In this document: positions 1 through 5,927 of the stretch, in pieces
How positions within the stretch are numbered: position 1 is the first letter of the stretch
Layout of the letters: each line of letters begins with the position of its first letter
Source: Brevundimonas sp. UBA5936
GTDB taxonomy: Bacteria; Pseudomonadota; Alphaproteobacteria; Caulobacterales; Caulobacteraceae
Direction of reading: 5' to 3'
Assembly (NCBI GenBank): GCA_002430835.1
Contig: DJDA01000062.1
Span: forward strand, 1-13,331
DNA: 13,331 nt
Program-made: the position numbers and the translations under genes
The notes under the pieces: generated by a model
The model's input: the letters and a program-made list of their open reading frames with translations, nothing else
Database searches by the model: none
Told to the model about the DNA's origin: nothing

Positions 1-874
1 TCAGGGCGAAGACGGCGGCCCCGACCCAGATGAAGGCGAAGGAGGCGATGCGCAGGCTTCCCAGGGCCTCGCCCTGCAAGGCGCCGATGACGAAGACGAT
101 GGTCGGCGCCAGGAACTGCAGAAAGCCCATGCTGGACAAGGGCATCCGGCGCGCCGCCCAGGCGAACAGGGCCAGCGGGATGACCGTCGCCGGTCCCGCG
201 AACAGCAGCCAGGCGGTGGCGGCGGGGGAGGCGGTGAAATGGCCCTGACCCGTCGCTTCGATGAAGACGACCCAGGCCAGGCCGGGCAGGGCCAGCAGCA
301 GGCATTCCATGAACAGGCCGGTCTGGGCGTCGACCGAGACCCGTTTGCGGATGATGCCGTAGCCGGCGAAGCTGAAGGCCAGCAGCAGCGACACCCAGGG
401 CATATGGCCCAGAGCGATCGCCTGAAGCACCACGCCGATCGCCGCCAGGACGATGGCGATGACGCCGAAACGGTCGATCCGTTCACGGAACAACCAGGCC
501 CCAGCGGCCATGTTCAGCAGCGGATTGAGATAATAGCCCAGCGAGGCGTCCAGCGTCCGGCCGTTGTTCACCGCCATGACATAGGTGGTCCAGTTGGCGG
601 CGATCAGCACCGCCGACAGCGCCAACCAGCCCAGCACCTTGGGCTGGCGGAAGACGGCGACGACCTGCGTCCACTGGCGCGACAGCATGACCAGGATCAG
701 GGCCCAGACCAGGCCCCAGAGGGCGCGGTGGCCCATGATCTCCCAGGCGTCCGCGCCCTGATGCGCCATCTGCTGGAACACCAGGGGAATGAAGCCCCAC
801 AGCAGGTAGCAGAGCACCCCCGCCGCCAGGGCGGCGCGGGCTTCGGACGCGGCAGGAGCAGGGGAGGCGCTCAC
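1..874 (-). CDS. rarD: RarD-type EamA/DMT family permease, 3' end outside window
   Basis: The reading frame gives 291 residues before the left edge, close to the roughly 295 residues usual for RarD, so only the last few are missing. The protein is almost wholly hydrophobic, fitting the ten-helix drug/metabolite transporter fold with two EamA repeats. RarD-like signatures near the N-terminus are the LLWGFIPLVF segment (about residues 24-33) and EIMGHRALW in the next helix region. RarD was named as a chloramphenicol-sensitivity protein, but the transported substrate is unknown. I chose the GTG at 872-874 because AAAGG lies 7 nt upstream. An in-frame ATG at 899-901 would add nine residues (MRRGSKGSS) but has no convincing ribosome binding site. 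The gene follows asd on the same strand after 106 nt containing two hairpins, so read-through from asd is possible but not shown. Confidence 0.88.
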   Translation of the reverse strand, partial: MSASPAPAASEARAALAAGVLCYLLWGFIPLVFQQMAHQGADAWEIMGHRALWGLVWALILVMLSRQWTQVVAVFRQPKVLGWLALSAVLIAANWTTYVMAVNNGRTLDASLGYYLNPLLNMAAGAWLFRERIDRFGVIAIVLAAIGVVLQAIALGHMPWVSLLLAFSFAGYGIIRKRVSVDAQTGLFMECLLLALPGLAWVVFIEATGQGHFTASPAATAWLLFAGPATVIPLALFAWAARRMPLSSMGFLQFLAPTIVFVIGALQGEALGSLRIASFAFIWVGAAVFAL

Positions 875-890
875 ACTGGAACCTTTCGAT

Positions 891-917
891 CCCCGCCGCA
901 TCGCCGACGCGGCGGGG
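891..917 (-). other. GC-rich hairpin in the asd-rarD spacer
   Basis: CCCCGCCGC (891-899) and GCGGCGGGG (909-917) form a perfect 9-bp inverted repeat with a 9-nt loop. It ends 17 nt upstream of the chosen rarD GTG. There is no T-run on either strand, so it is not a classical terminator. It could be an RNA structure in the rarD leader or a Rho-type pause point. The role is inferred from position only. Confidence 0.35.
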
Positions 918-932
918 GACAACACGACTGAC

Positions 933-974
933 GCCCCTCAAGCAGCCTCGCACCGCGTGCGAGGCGGTAGGGGC
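933..974 (-). ncRNA. Structured RNA element downstream of asd (copy 1)
   Basis: Read on the minus strand, this 42-nt segment folds as follows: GCCCCT (outer stem), ACC, GCCTCGCAC (upper stem), GCG loop, GTGCGAGGC, TGCTTG, AGGGGC. Every stem position pairs, giving 6 plus 9 bp. It starts 6 nt after the asd stop codon. The same architecture recurs 9 nt after the mdh stop (3487-3526), with different but compensating stem sequences and an identical GCG loop and TGCTTG strand. There is no U-tract, so it is not an ordinary intrinsic terminator. It may act as a 3'-UTR element, a processing or stability signal, or a small RNA. I cannot match it to a named family. Confidence 0.6.
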
Positions 975-980
975 CCCTTC

Positions 981-2027
981 TTAGACAGTCAAAGTGCGGT
1001 AGCCGCTCTTGGGCGAGATGACGCCGGTCTCGTCCAGCAGTTGGGCGATCTGCACGGCGTTCAGGGCCGCGCCCTTGCGCAGGTTGTCCGACACCACCCA
1101 GAATGACAGGCCGTGCTCGACCGTCGGATCCTTGCGGATGCGCGACACATAGACGGCGTGCTCGCCGGCGGCGTCGACCGGGGTGATGTAGCCGTCGTGC
1201 TCCTGCTTATCGACGACCAGGATCCCCGGCGCCTCGCGCAGGATTTCGCGCGCTTCGTCCGGTTCGATCGGGCGGTCGAACTCGACCGTCACGGCTTCGG
1301 AGTGGCCGACGAAGACCGGCACGCGGACGCAGGTGACGGTCAGCTTGATCGACGGGTCGAGCATCTTGTGCGTCTCGTCCCACATCTTGGCTTCCTCGTC
1401 GGTGTAGCCGTCGTCGCGGAACGAACCGATGTAGGGAATGACGTTGAAGGCGATCTGCTTGGGGAACTTCTTCGGCGTCGCGTCGCCCAGGCCGTAGATG
1501 GCCTTGGTCTGGTTCCACAGCTCGTCCATGCCTTCCTTCCCGGCGCCCGAGACGGACTGATAGGTCGAGACGACGACGCGCTTGATCTTGGCGGCGTCAT
1601 GCAGCGGCTTCAGCGCCACCACCAGCTGGGCGGTCGAGCAGTTGGGATTGGCGACGATGTTCTTCTTGGTCGCCAGCTTGGCGTCGTCCGGGTTCACCTC
1701 CGGCACGATCAGCGGCACGTCCGGATCCTGACGGAAGGCCGAGGAGTTATCGATGACGATGGGACCGGCCTTGCCGATCTTCTCGGACCAGGCGCGCGAG
1801 ACGTCGCCGCCGGCGCTCATCAGCACCAGGTCGACGCTCGAGAAGTCGAACTGCTCGATGTCCTGGCATTTGATGGTCTTGTCGCCGAAGGAGACCTCGA
1901 CGCCTTTGGATTTTCGGGAGGCGATCGCGTGCATCTGTTCAACGGGGAAGTTCTCTTCCTCGAGAATGGTCAGGATTTCCCGACCGACATTGCCGGTGGC
2001 GCCTACGACGGCGACGCGATAGCCCAT
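981..2027 (-). CDS. asd: Aspartate-semialdehyde dehydrogenase
   Basis: The 348-residue protein is cytoplasmic and catalyses NADPH-dependent reduction of aspartyl phosphate to aspartate semialdehyde. This is the branch point to lysine/diaminopimelate, threonine and methionine. The N-terminal Rossmann motif GATGNVG is at residues 9-15. The catalytic Cys130 lies in PNCST, the substrate-contacting Arg235 in RVPV, and the catalytic His242 in GHSEAV. Length and motifs fit the short form of the family found in many Gram-positives and alphaproteobacteria. The frame stays open for 43 codons upstream, but the ATG at 2025-2027 is chosen because MGYRVAVVGATGNVG is the family N-terminus and AAAGGATG lies a proper distance upstream. 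It is divergent from zapE across 149 bp and is followed by a structured element and rarD. Confidence 0.97.
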   Translation of the reverse strand: MGYRVAVVGATGNVGREILTILEEENFPVEQMHAIASRKSKGVEVSFGDKTIKCQDIEQFDFSSVDLVLMSAGGDVSRAWSEKIGKAGPIVIDNSSAFRQDPDVPLIVPEVNPDDAKLATKKNIVANPNCSTAQLVVALKPLHDAAKIKRVVVSTYQSVSGAGKEGMDELWNQTKAIYGLGDATPKKFPKQIAFNVIPYIGSFRDDGYTDEEAKMWDETHKMLDPSIKLTVTCVRVPVFVGHSEAVTVEFDRPIEPDEAREILREAPGILVVDKQEHDGYITPVDAAGEHAVYVSRIRKDPTVEHGLSFWVVSDNLRKGAALNAVQIAQLLDETGVISPKSGYRTLTV

Positions 2028-2051
2028 GATGAAATCATCCTTTGTTCGGGG

Positions 2052-2068
2052 GCGTTTGGGAGAAACGC
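2052..2068 (-). promoter_or_regulatory. Small hairpin in the asd 5' leader region
   Basis: GCGTTT (2052-2057) and AAACGC (2063-2068) pair around a 5-nt loop, about 25 nt upstream of the asd start codon. A second, weaker inverted repeat (TTCGC 2085-2089 with GCGAA 2094-2098) lies farther upstream. No convincing -35/-10 pair for either asd or zapE could be picked in the 149-bp divergent gap (2028-2176). The hairpin is seen; any regulatory role is inference. Confidence 0.25.
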
Positions 2069-2176
2069 TTCTGCATTTGGGTCTTTCGCAGTCGCGAAGC
2101 AACCAGAATCCTCCAATTCGTCGCCCGAATCCGCGACCGCCTTCCCCCGGCCCCATCCGAGGACTATCTGCTGGCC

Positions 2177-3289
2177 ATGACCTCCCGTATCCGCAACGCT
2201 TACGACATCCGCGTGGAAGAGGGCGTGATCACGCCCGAACCGGCCCAGGCCGCCCTGATCGGCGCGCTGGAGCGGCTGGAGACCGACCTGTCGAAGAAGG
2301 GGCTGTTCGGCGCCCTGCCCGAGGTCAGGGGCATCTACATCTGGGGCCCGCCGGGACGCGGCAAGTCCATGTTGATGGACCTCTTCTATTCCTCGACGCC
2401 CGAACAGAAGAAGGTCCGCGCTCACTTCCACGCCTTCATGGCGCGCATCCACGACCTGGTGAAGCAGTGGCGCGACGGCTCGCCGCGCAGCCGCAAGGAC
2501 GTGTTCGGAACCAGCAAGGGCGACGATCCCATTCCGCCGATCGCGGCCCTGATCGCCTCGGAGGCGCGCCTGCTGTGCTTCGACGAACTGCAGGTGACGG
2601 ACATCGCCGACGCCATGATCCTGGGTCGGCTGTTCGAGGCCCTGTTCGAGAAGAAGGTGGTGCTGGCCGTCACCTCGAACCGCGCGCCCGAAGACCTCTA
2701 CAAGAACGGCATCAACCGCCAGCTCTTCCTGCCCTTCATCGACATCATCCGCCAGCGCTGCGACGTGGTCGAGACGGCGGGCGCCCGCGACTTCCGCCTG
2801 GACCGCATGGCCGGGGCCAGGGTCTGGTTTTCGCCGCTGGACGCCGAGGCGCGGCAAGGCTTCGAGACCCTGTGGTCCGACCTCAAGGGCGGCGAGCCGG
2901 AAGAACCCATCGCCCTGCCGGTGCTAGGCCGCGAGGTGAAACTGGAGCGCACGGTCGGCGGCATGGCGCGTGCGACCTTCAACGAGCTGTGCGGGCGTCC
3001 GCTTGGGCCGCAGGACTATCTGGCCGTCGCCCGGCGCTTCCACACCCTGTTCCTGGCCGACGTGCCCCTGCTCAGCCCGGCCAACCATCATGAGGCGCGC
3101 CGCCTGGTGACGCTGGTGGATGCGCTTTATGAGGCCAAGACCCGCCTGGTCGTCCTGGCGCAGGCCGCGCCCGAGGCGCTCTACACCGAGGGCGTCGGCG
3201 CTTTTGAGTTCGAGCGGACGGTGTCGCGCTTCAACGAGATGCAGAGCGAGGCCTGGCTAGAACAGCGCGAAGAGGCTGAAGCGGCCTGA
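2177..3289 (+). CDS. zapE: Cell division protein ZapE (AFG1-like ATPase)
   Basis: The 370-residue protein is a P-loop ATPase of the AFG1/LACE1/ZapE family. Bacterial ZapE associates with the Z-ring at constriction, and mitochondrial relatives help turn over respiratory-chain subunits. Walker A (GPPGRGKS) is at residues 57-64 and Walker B (LLCFDE) at 132-137. A sensor-like VTSNRAPEDLYKNGINRQLF follows at about 165-184. The typical C-terminal region with RRLVTLVDALYE, which family members share, is present. The ATG at 2177 is chosen because MTSRIRNAYDIRVEEG resembles the family N-terminus. The GAGGA at 2158-2162 is rather far upstream (14 nt), so the exact start is less sure than the identity. 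An afg1-type gene near mdh is a familiar alphaproteobacterial neighbourhood. Confidence 0.94.
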   Translation: MTSRIRNAYDIRVEEGVITPEPAQAALIGALERLETDLSKKGLFGALPEVRGIYIWGPPGRGKSMLMDLFYSSTPEQKKVRAHFHAFMARIHDLVKQWRDGSPRSRKDVFGTSKGDDPIPPIAALIASEARLLCFDELQVTDIADAMILGRLFEALFEKKVVLAVTSNRAPEDLYKNGINRQLFLPFIDIIRQRCDVVETAGARDFRLDRMAGARVWFSPLDAEARQGFETLWSDLKGGEPEEPIALPVLGREVKLERTVGGMARATFNELCGRPLGPQDYLAVARRFHTLFLADVPLLSPANHHEARRLVTLVDALYEAKTRLVVLAQAAPEALYTEGVGAFEFERTVSRFNEMQSEAWLEQREEAEAA

Positions 3290-3301
3290 GCTTTTCCTTG
3301 C

Positions 3302-3418
3302 CCGCTCATCCCGGCGAACGCCGGGATCCAGTATGAACCTCGCGCACCGCATTCCAGAGCGCCTAAGCGCGCACTGGCGGCCAAAGCACTGGATCCCGGC
3401 GTTCGCCGGGATGAGCGG
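3302..3418. repeat. Pair of inverted REP-like palindromes (REPIN-type)
   Basis: Two 31-bp arms, 3302-3332 and 3388-3418, are perfect reverse complements separated by 55 bp. Each arm is itself palindromic around ATCCCGGCG-AA-CGCCGGGAT (left arm 3308-3327). When translated, such units give the IPANAGIQ-like and LDPGVRRDE-like peptides often seen as spurious proteins in proteobacterial genomes, marking a dispersed intergenic repeat. It sits 12 nt after the zapE stop. Two REPs in inverted orientation are the usual REPIN form mobilised by RAYT transposases. No transposase is in the window. It may also act as a transcription end or mRNA-stabilising structure for zapE. Confidence 0.8.
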
Positions 3419-3437
3419 TTTCCAGGAATGGCGCATG

Positions 3438-3469
3438 AAAAAGGGCCGCACCCGATGATGCGGCCCTTT
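3438..3469 (-). terminator. Intrinsic terminator for mdh (possibly bidirectional)
   Basis: AAAGGGCCGCA (3440-3450) and TGCGGCCCTTT (3459-3469) form an 11-bp perfect stem with an 8-nt loop. On the minus strand it is followed by five T residues (3438-3442), a classical intrinsic terminator about 70 nt beyond the mdh stop. On the plus strand the stem ends in CTTTCC, so weaker termination of zapE transcripts is also possible. Confidence 0.8.
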
Positions 3470-3486
3470 CCAATTTAGACACCTAA

Positions 3487-3526
3487 GCGCTCAAGCAGCG
3501 CGGCTCCGCGAGCCGCGCGATAGCGC
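3487..3526 (-). ncRNA. Structured RNA element downstream of mdh (copy 2)
   Basis: On the minus strand the 40-nt segment reads GCGCT (outer stem), ATC, GCGCGGCTC (upper stem), GCG loop, GAGCCGCGC, TGCTTG, AGCGC. Two further G-U pairs could extend the outer stem. It begins 9 nt after the mdh stop and lies between mdh and its U-tract terminator. Spacing, loop and the 6-nt TGCTTG strand are the same as in the copy after asd (933-974). Four upper-stem pairs and two outer-stem pairs differ between the copies, and each change is compensated on the other strand. That argues for conservation as a folded RNA. The function is unknown. Confidence 0.6.
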
Positions 3527-3535
3527 CCGCTGGCC

Positions 3536-4498
3536 TTAGGCCAGCGAGGAGTCAATATCCTTACAGGCCTGGATCAGGCCCTGGACCGAGGCGACCGACT
3601 TGGCGAACATCGCCTTCTCGTCGTCGTTGGTGGTGAACTCGATGACCTTTTCGACGCCGTTCGCGCCGATCAGGGCCGGGACGCCGACATAGAGGTCCGA
3701 CAGGCCGTATTCGCCCGACAGCCACACGGCGCACGGCAGGACGCGCTTCTGGTCCAGCAGGTAGGACTTGGCCATGGCGATGGCCGATTCAGCCGGGGCG
3801 TAGAAGGCCGAGCCGGTCTTCAGCAGGGCCACGATCTCGCCCCCGCCCTTGCGGGTGCGATCGACGATGGCGTCCAGGTCGGCTTGCGACAGGAAGCCCG
3901 CGGCGACCGCGTCCGGCAGCGGCAGGCCGCCGACCGTCGAGTGGCGCACCATCGGCACCATGTCGTCGCCGTGACCGCCCAGGGTCCAGGCGTGGATGTC
4001 CTGCACCGAGACGCCGGTCTTTTCAGCCAGGAAGTAGGCGAAGCGGGCCGAGTCCAGCACGCCGGCCATGCCGATGACCTTCTCCTTGGGCAGACCCGAG
4101 AACTTCTGCAGGGCCCAGACCATGGCGTCGAGCGGGTTGGTGATGCAGATGACGAAGGCGTTGGGGGCGTGCTGCTTGATGCCCTCGCCGACGGCCTTCA
4201 TGACTTTGAGGTTGATGCCGATCAGGTCGTCGCGGCTCATGCCCGGCTTGCGCGGCACGCCGGCGGTGACGATGCAGACGTCGGCGCCCGCGATGTCGGC
4301 GTAGTCGTTGGCGCCCTTCAGCGCCACGTCCTGACCGAAGACGGCCGAGGCTTCGGCGATGTCCAGAGCCTTGCCCTGGGGGGTGCCTTCGGCGATGTCG
4401 AACAGGATGACGTCGCCCAGCGCTTCGCGCGCAGCCACGTGGGCCAGGGTTCCGCCGATCATTCCGGCGCCGATAAGGGCGATCTTCGCGCGAGCCAT
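3536..4498 (-). CDS. mdh: Malate dehydrogenase (LDH-like type, NAD-dependent)
   Basis: The 320-residue cytoplasmic enzyme interconverts malate and oxaloacetate with NAD in the TCA cycle. The Rossmann glycine motif GAGMIG is at residues 10-15, and Asp34 at the end of strand two favours NAD over NADP. The mobile substrate loop reads VPRKPGMSR (81-89). Arg83 marks malate/oxaloacetate specificity where lactate dehydrogenases carry Gln. LDSARF (148-153) supplies the active-site Asp149 and Arg152, and GGHGDDMV holds the catalytic His176. The length is typical of the alphaproteobacterial/Bacillus type. The ATG at 4496-4498 has GGAGAG 7 nt upstream. The gene is monocistronic as seen: its own promoter candidate lies upstream, with a structured element and terminator downstream. 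It is divergent from the EcsC-family gene. Confidence 0.97.
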   Translation of the reverse strand: MARAKIALIGAGMIGGTLAHVAAREALGDVILFDIAEGTPQGKALDIAEASAVFGQDVALKGANDYADIAGADVCIVTAGVPRKPGMSRDDLIGINLKVMKAVGEGIKQHAPNAFVICITNPLDAMVWALQKFSGLPKEKVIGMAGVLDSARFAYFLAEKTGVSVQDIHAWTLGGHGDDMVPMVRHSTVGGLPLPDAVAAGFLSQADLDAIVDRTRKGGGEIVALLKTGSAFYAPAESAIAMAKSYLLDQKRVLPCAVWLSGEYGLSDLYVGVPALIGANGVEKVIEFTTNDDEKAMFAKSVASVQGLIQACKDIDSSLA

Positions 4499-4553
4499 TC
4501 AGGTCTCTCCAGTCGATATTGCGTGTGCGAAACGGTAGTCGCTGGAACGGCGG

Positions 4554-4580
4554 TCTAGACCTGTCGGCGGGTCGCGGCAA
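4554..4580 (-). promoter_or_regulatory. Candidate housekeeping promoter for mdh
   Basis: On the minus strand TTGCCG (4575-4580) and TCTAGA (4554-4559, within TCTAGACC) are separated by 15 bp. This resembles the Caulobacter housekeeping pattern TTGACGS-N10-14-GCTANAWC with a few mismatches. It lies 56 nt upstream of the mdh start codon. The spacing is slightly short, so this is a candidate only. Confidence 0.35.
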
Positions 4581-4625
4581 GCGTTCCGCGTTGCGCCTTT
4601 CGTCGGGGCCTGCGAGGCTGCGGCC

Positions 4626-5387
4626 ATGGCCAAACCCACGGACGCTCCCCCGATGACGGACGCCGCCTATGAGGCGCGCGCCCTGACCGAGGCCCTGGCC
4701 TGGCGCGACCGCCAGCTGAAACGGCCCGGGCTGTGGGACAAGACCACCCGCGCGACCCAGGATCGCATCAACCGCGTCATTCCCGAGCGCGTGCACGAGA
4801 TCGTGACCGGCGCCGTCCAGCAGATGACGCGCGGACTTCTGGTCGGATCGGAATGGACCACCGCCCGTCCCTTGACAGAAGGCGCTCTGCAGGAGCGCGA
4901 AGCCAGGGTCCGCGCCCGCATCGAACTGTATCGCACCACCGCCAGCGTCGAGGGCGGGGTGGCGGGGGCCGGGGGCTTCCTGATGGCGGCGGCGGACTTT
5001 CCGGCGCTGATGGCGATCAAGGTCAAGATGCTGTTCGAGATCGCCGCCCTGTACGGCTATTCCGGCCGCGACCTGAAGGAGCGGGTGATCGTCCTGCGCA
5101 TCTTCCAGCTGGCCTTCTCCAGCGCCCGGCATCGCCCCGAGGCCCTGGCCGCGCTGGAGGCCGCCATGCGCGCGCCGCATGATCCCGACGCTCTGAAGAC
5201 CTTCGACTGGCGCAAATTCCAGCTGGAGTATCGCGACTACATCGACGTGGCCAAGCTGGCCCAGCTGCTGCCGCTGGTCGGCGCGCCGATCGGGGCCGTG
5301 GTCAACTGGCGCCTGACCCAGCGTCTGGCCGAGACGGCGATGAACGCCTATCGCCTGCGCCTTCTCGCCGATCAGGACGCCGCATGA
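4626..5387 (+). CDS. EcsC family protein
   Basis: The 253-residue protein has the features of the EcsC family, named after a gene in the Bacillus ecs locus; its biochemical role is unknown. A glycine/alanine-rich hydrophobic stretch at about residues 110-145 (GGVAGAGGFLMAAADFPALM and following) is typical. So is the C-terminal LLPLVGAPIGAVVNW motif at about 214-228 followed by an amphipathic helix. There is no signal peptide, and the N-terminus is charged and helical. The ATG at 4626 has GAGG about 8 nt upstream; a second in-frame Met at residue 10 is an alternative start. The stop codon overlaps the start of the HIT-family gene in ATGA, so the two are very likely co-transcribed and translationally coupled. 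Confidence 0.82.
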   Translation: MAKPTDAPPMTDAAYEARALTEALAWRDRQLKRPGLWDKTTRATQDRINRVIPERVHEIVTGAVQQMTRGLLVGSEWTTARPLTEGALQEREARVRARIELYRTTASVEGGVAGAGGFLMAAADFPALMAIKVKMLFEIAALYGYSGRDLKERVIVLRIFQLAFSSARHRPEALAALEAAMRAPHDPDALKTFDWRKFQLEYRDYIDVAKLAQLLPLVGAPIGAVVNWRLTQRLAETAMNAYRLRLLADQDAA

Positions 5388-5797
5388 ACTTCACCGCCGA
5401 CCCCGCCTTCGAGGCCGCCTCCGTCTTCGCCGCCGACTGGCCCCTGTGCCAGGTGCGGCTTCAGGACGACGGCCGCTTTCCCTGGCTGATCCTGCTGCCG
5501 CGCGTCCCCGGCGCGGTCGAGCTAGAAGACCTGACGCCCGAGCAACGCGCCCTTCTGAGCGAGGAGATCGTCCGCGCCGGCGCCCTGGTGCGTGAACTGG
5601 GCGCCCTGCGCGATGCGCCCGTCGACAAGCTGAACGTCGCCGCCCTGGGCAATGTCACGGCCCAGCTTCACGTCCATGTCGTCGGCCGTCGCCGCGACGA
5701 CCCGCTGTGGCCCGATCCGGTCTGGGGGCGCCCCGGGGCGGTTCCGTGCACAACCGAAACGCGCGATGCGGCCCTGGCGCACGTCGCTTCCTTCTGA
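5384..5797 (+). CDS. HIT family protein (nucleotide hydrolase/transferase)
   Basis: The 137-residue protein has the histidine-triad fold, whose members hydrolyse or transfer nucleoside phosphates such as diadenosine polyphosphates or AMP conjugates. The triad region reads QLHVHVVGR (residues 94-102). His96 matches the middle, nucleophilic His and His98 the third His, while the first His of the H-x-H-x-H pattern is Gln94. An N-terminal FPWLILLPRVPGAVEL segment (about 32-47) and DKLNVAALGN (81-90) match the strand and nucleotide-contact parts of the fold. The ATG overlaps the EcsC-family stop by 4 nt. The substrate cannot be told from sequence. The stop is followed by 130 nt carrying the sdh promoter region. 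Confidence 0.87.
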   Translation: MNFTADPAFEAASVFAADWPLCQVRLQDDGRFPWLILLPRVPGAVELEDLTPEQRALLSEEIVRAGALVRELGALRDAPVDKLNVAALGNVTAQLHVHVVGRRRDDPLWPDPVWGRPGAVPCTTETRDAALAHVASF

Positions 5798-5842
5798 TCC
5801 GAGGCTTGGGGACCGACTTTCGTCCGGAATCGCCCCCCTTCG

Positions 5843-5871
5843 TTGACACCGGCCCGTCTGCGTCACTAAAG
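5843..5871 (+). promoter_or_regulatory. Housekeeping promoter of the sdh operon
   Basis: TTGACA (5843-5848) and CTAAAG (5866-5871, within ACTAAAGC) are spaced by 17 bp. This fits the Caulobacter housekeeping sigma pattern (TTGACGS, GCTANAWC) well. Transcription would begin near 5877-5880 and leave a leader of about 50 nt before sdhC. It is the best promoter match in the window. Confidence 0.7.
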
Positions 5872-5875
5872 CCTG

Positions 5876-5886
5876 TTGCACTGCAA
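5876..5886. promoter_or_regulatory. Palindrome at the sdh transcription start, possible operator
   Basis: TTGCA-C-TGCAA is a perfect 11-bp palindrome lying 4 bp after the -10 element, so it straddles the predicted start site, a classic repressor position. It contains TGC-N3-GCA, loosely like the CTGC-N3/4-GCAG boxes reported for the polyhydroxybutyrate regulator PhaR. That link is only a resemblance. No regulator gene is adjacent. Confidence 0.35.
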
Positions 5887-5892
5887 TCCGGC

Positions 5893-5914
5893 CCTGAATT
5901 TCCTCGGGTTTTTT
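5893..5914 (+). promoter_or_regulatory. Weak hairpin plus T6 run in the sdhC leader
   Basis: CCTGA (5893-5897) can pair with TCGGG (5904-5908) around a 6-nt loop, including one G-T pair. Six T residues follow at 5909-5914, 13 nt before the sdhC ATG. It looks like a minimal attenuator or just a T-rich leader next to the start codon. The five-bp stem is weak, so this is tentative. Confidence 0.2.
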
Positions 5915-5927
5915 GAGAATCATTCGC

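Noticed and set aside
1..953. Minus-strand frames rich in Pro, Ser and Arg over the left end
   Set aside because: They are out of frame with the hydrophobic RarD-type permease, which explains the region far better.
1113..2180. Long open frame on the plus strand opposite asd
   Set aside because: It is the mirror frame of the clearly recognised asd gene, with an Asp/Arg/Gly-rich product and no motif.
2026..3093. Arg/Pro-rich plus-strand frame overlapping zapE
   Set aside because: It is in a different frame from the zapE sequence with intact Walker A and B, and its composition is that of a shadow frame.
3181..3451. Two short minus-strand frames with IPANAGIQ-like and ILDPGVRRDE-like peptides
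   Set aside because: These are translations of the palindromic intergenic repeat, a well-known source of spurious small proteins.
4023..5180. Long minus-strand frame spanning mdh and the EcsC-family gene
   Set aside because: It runs antisense to one gene and out of frame with the other, and its product is a low-complexity Arg/Gly/His-rich sequence.
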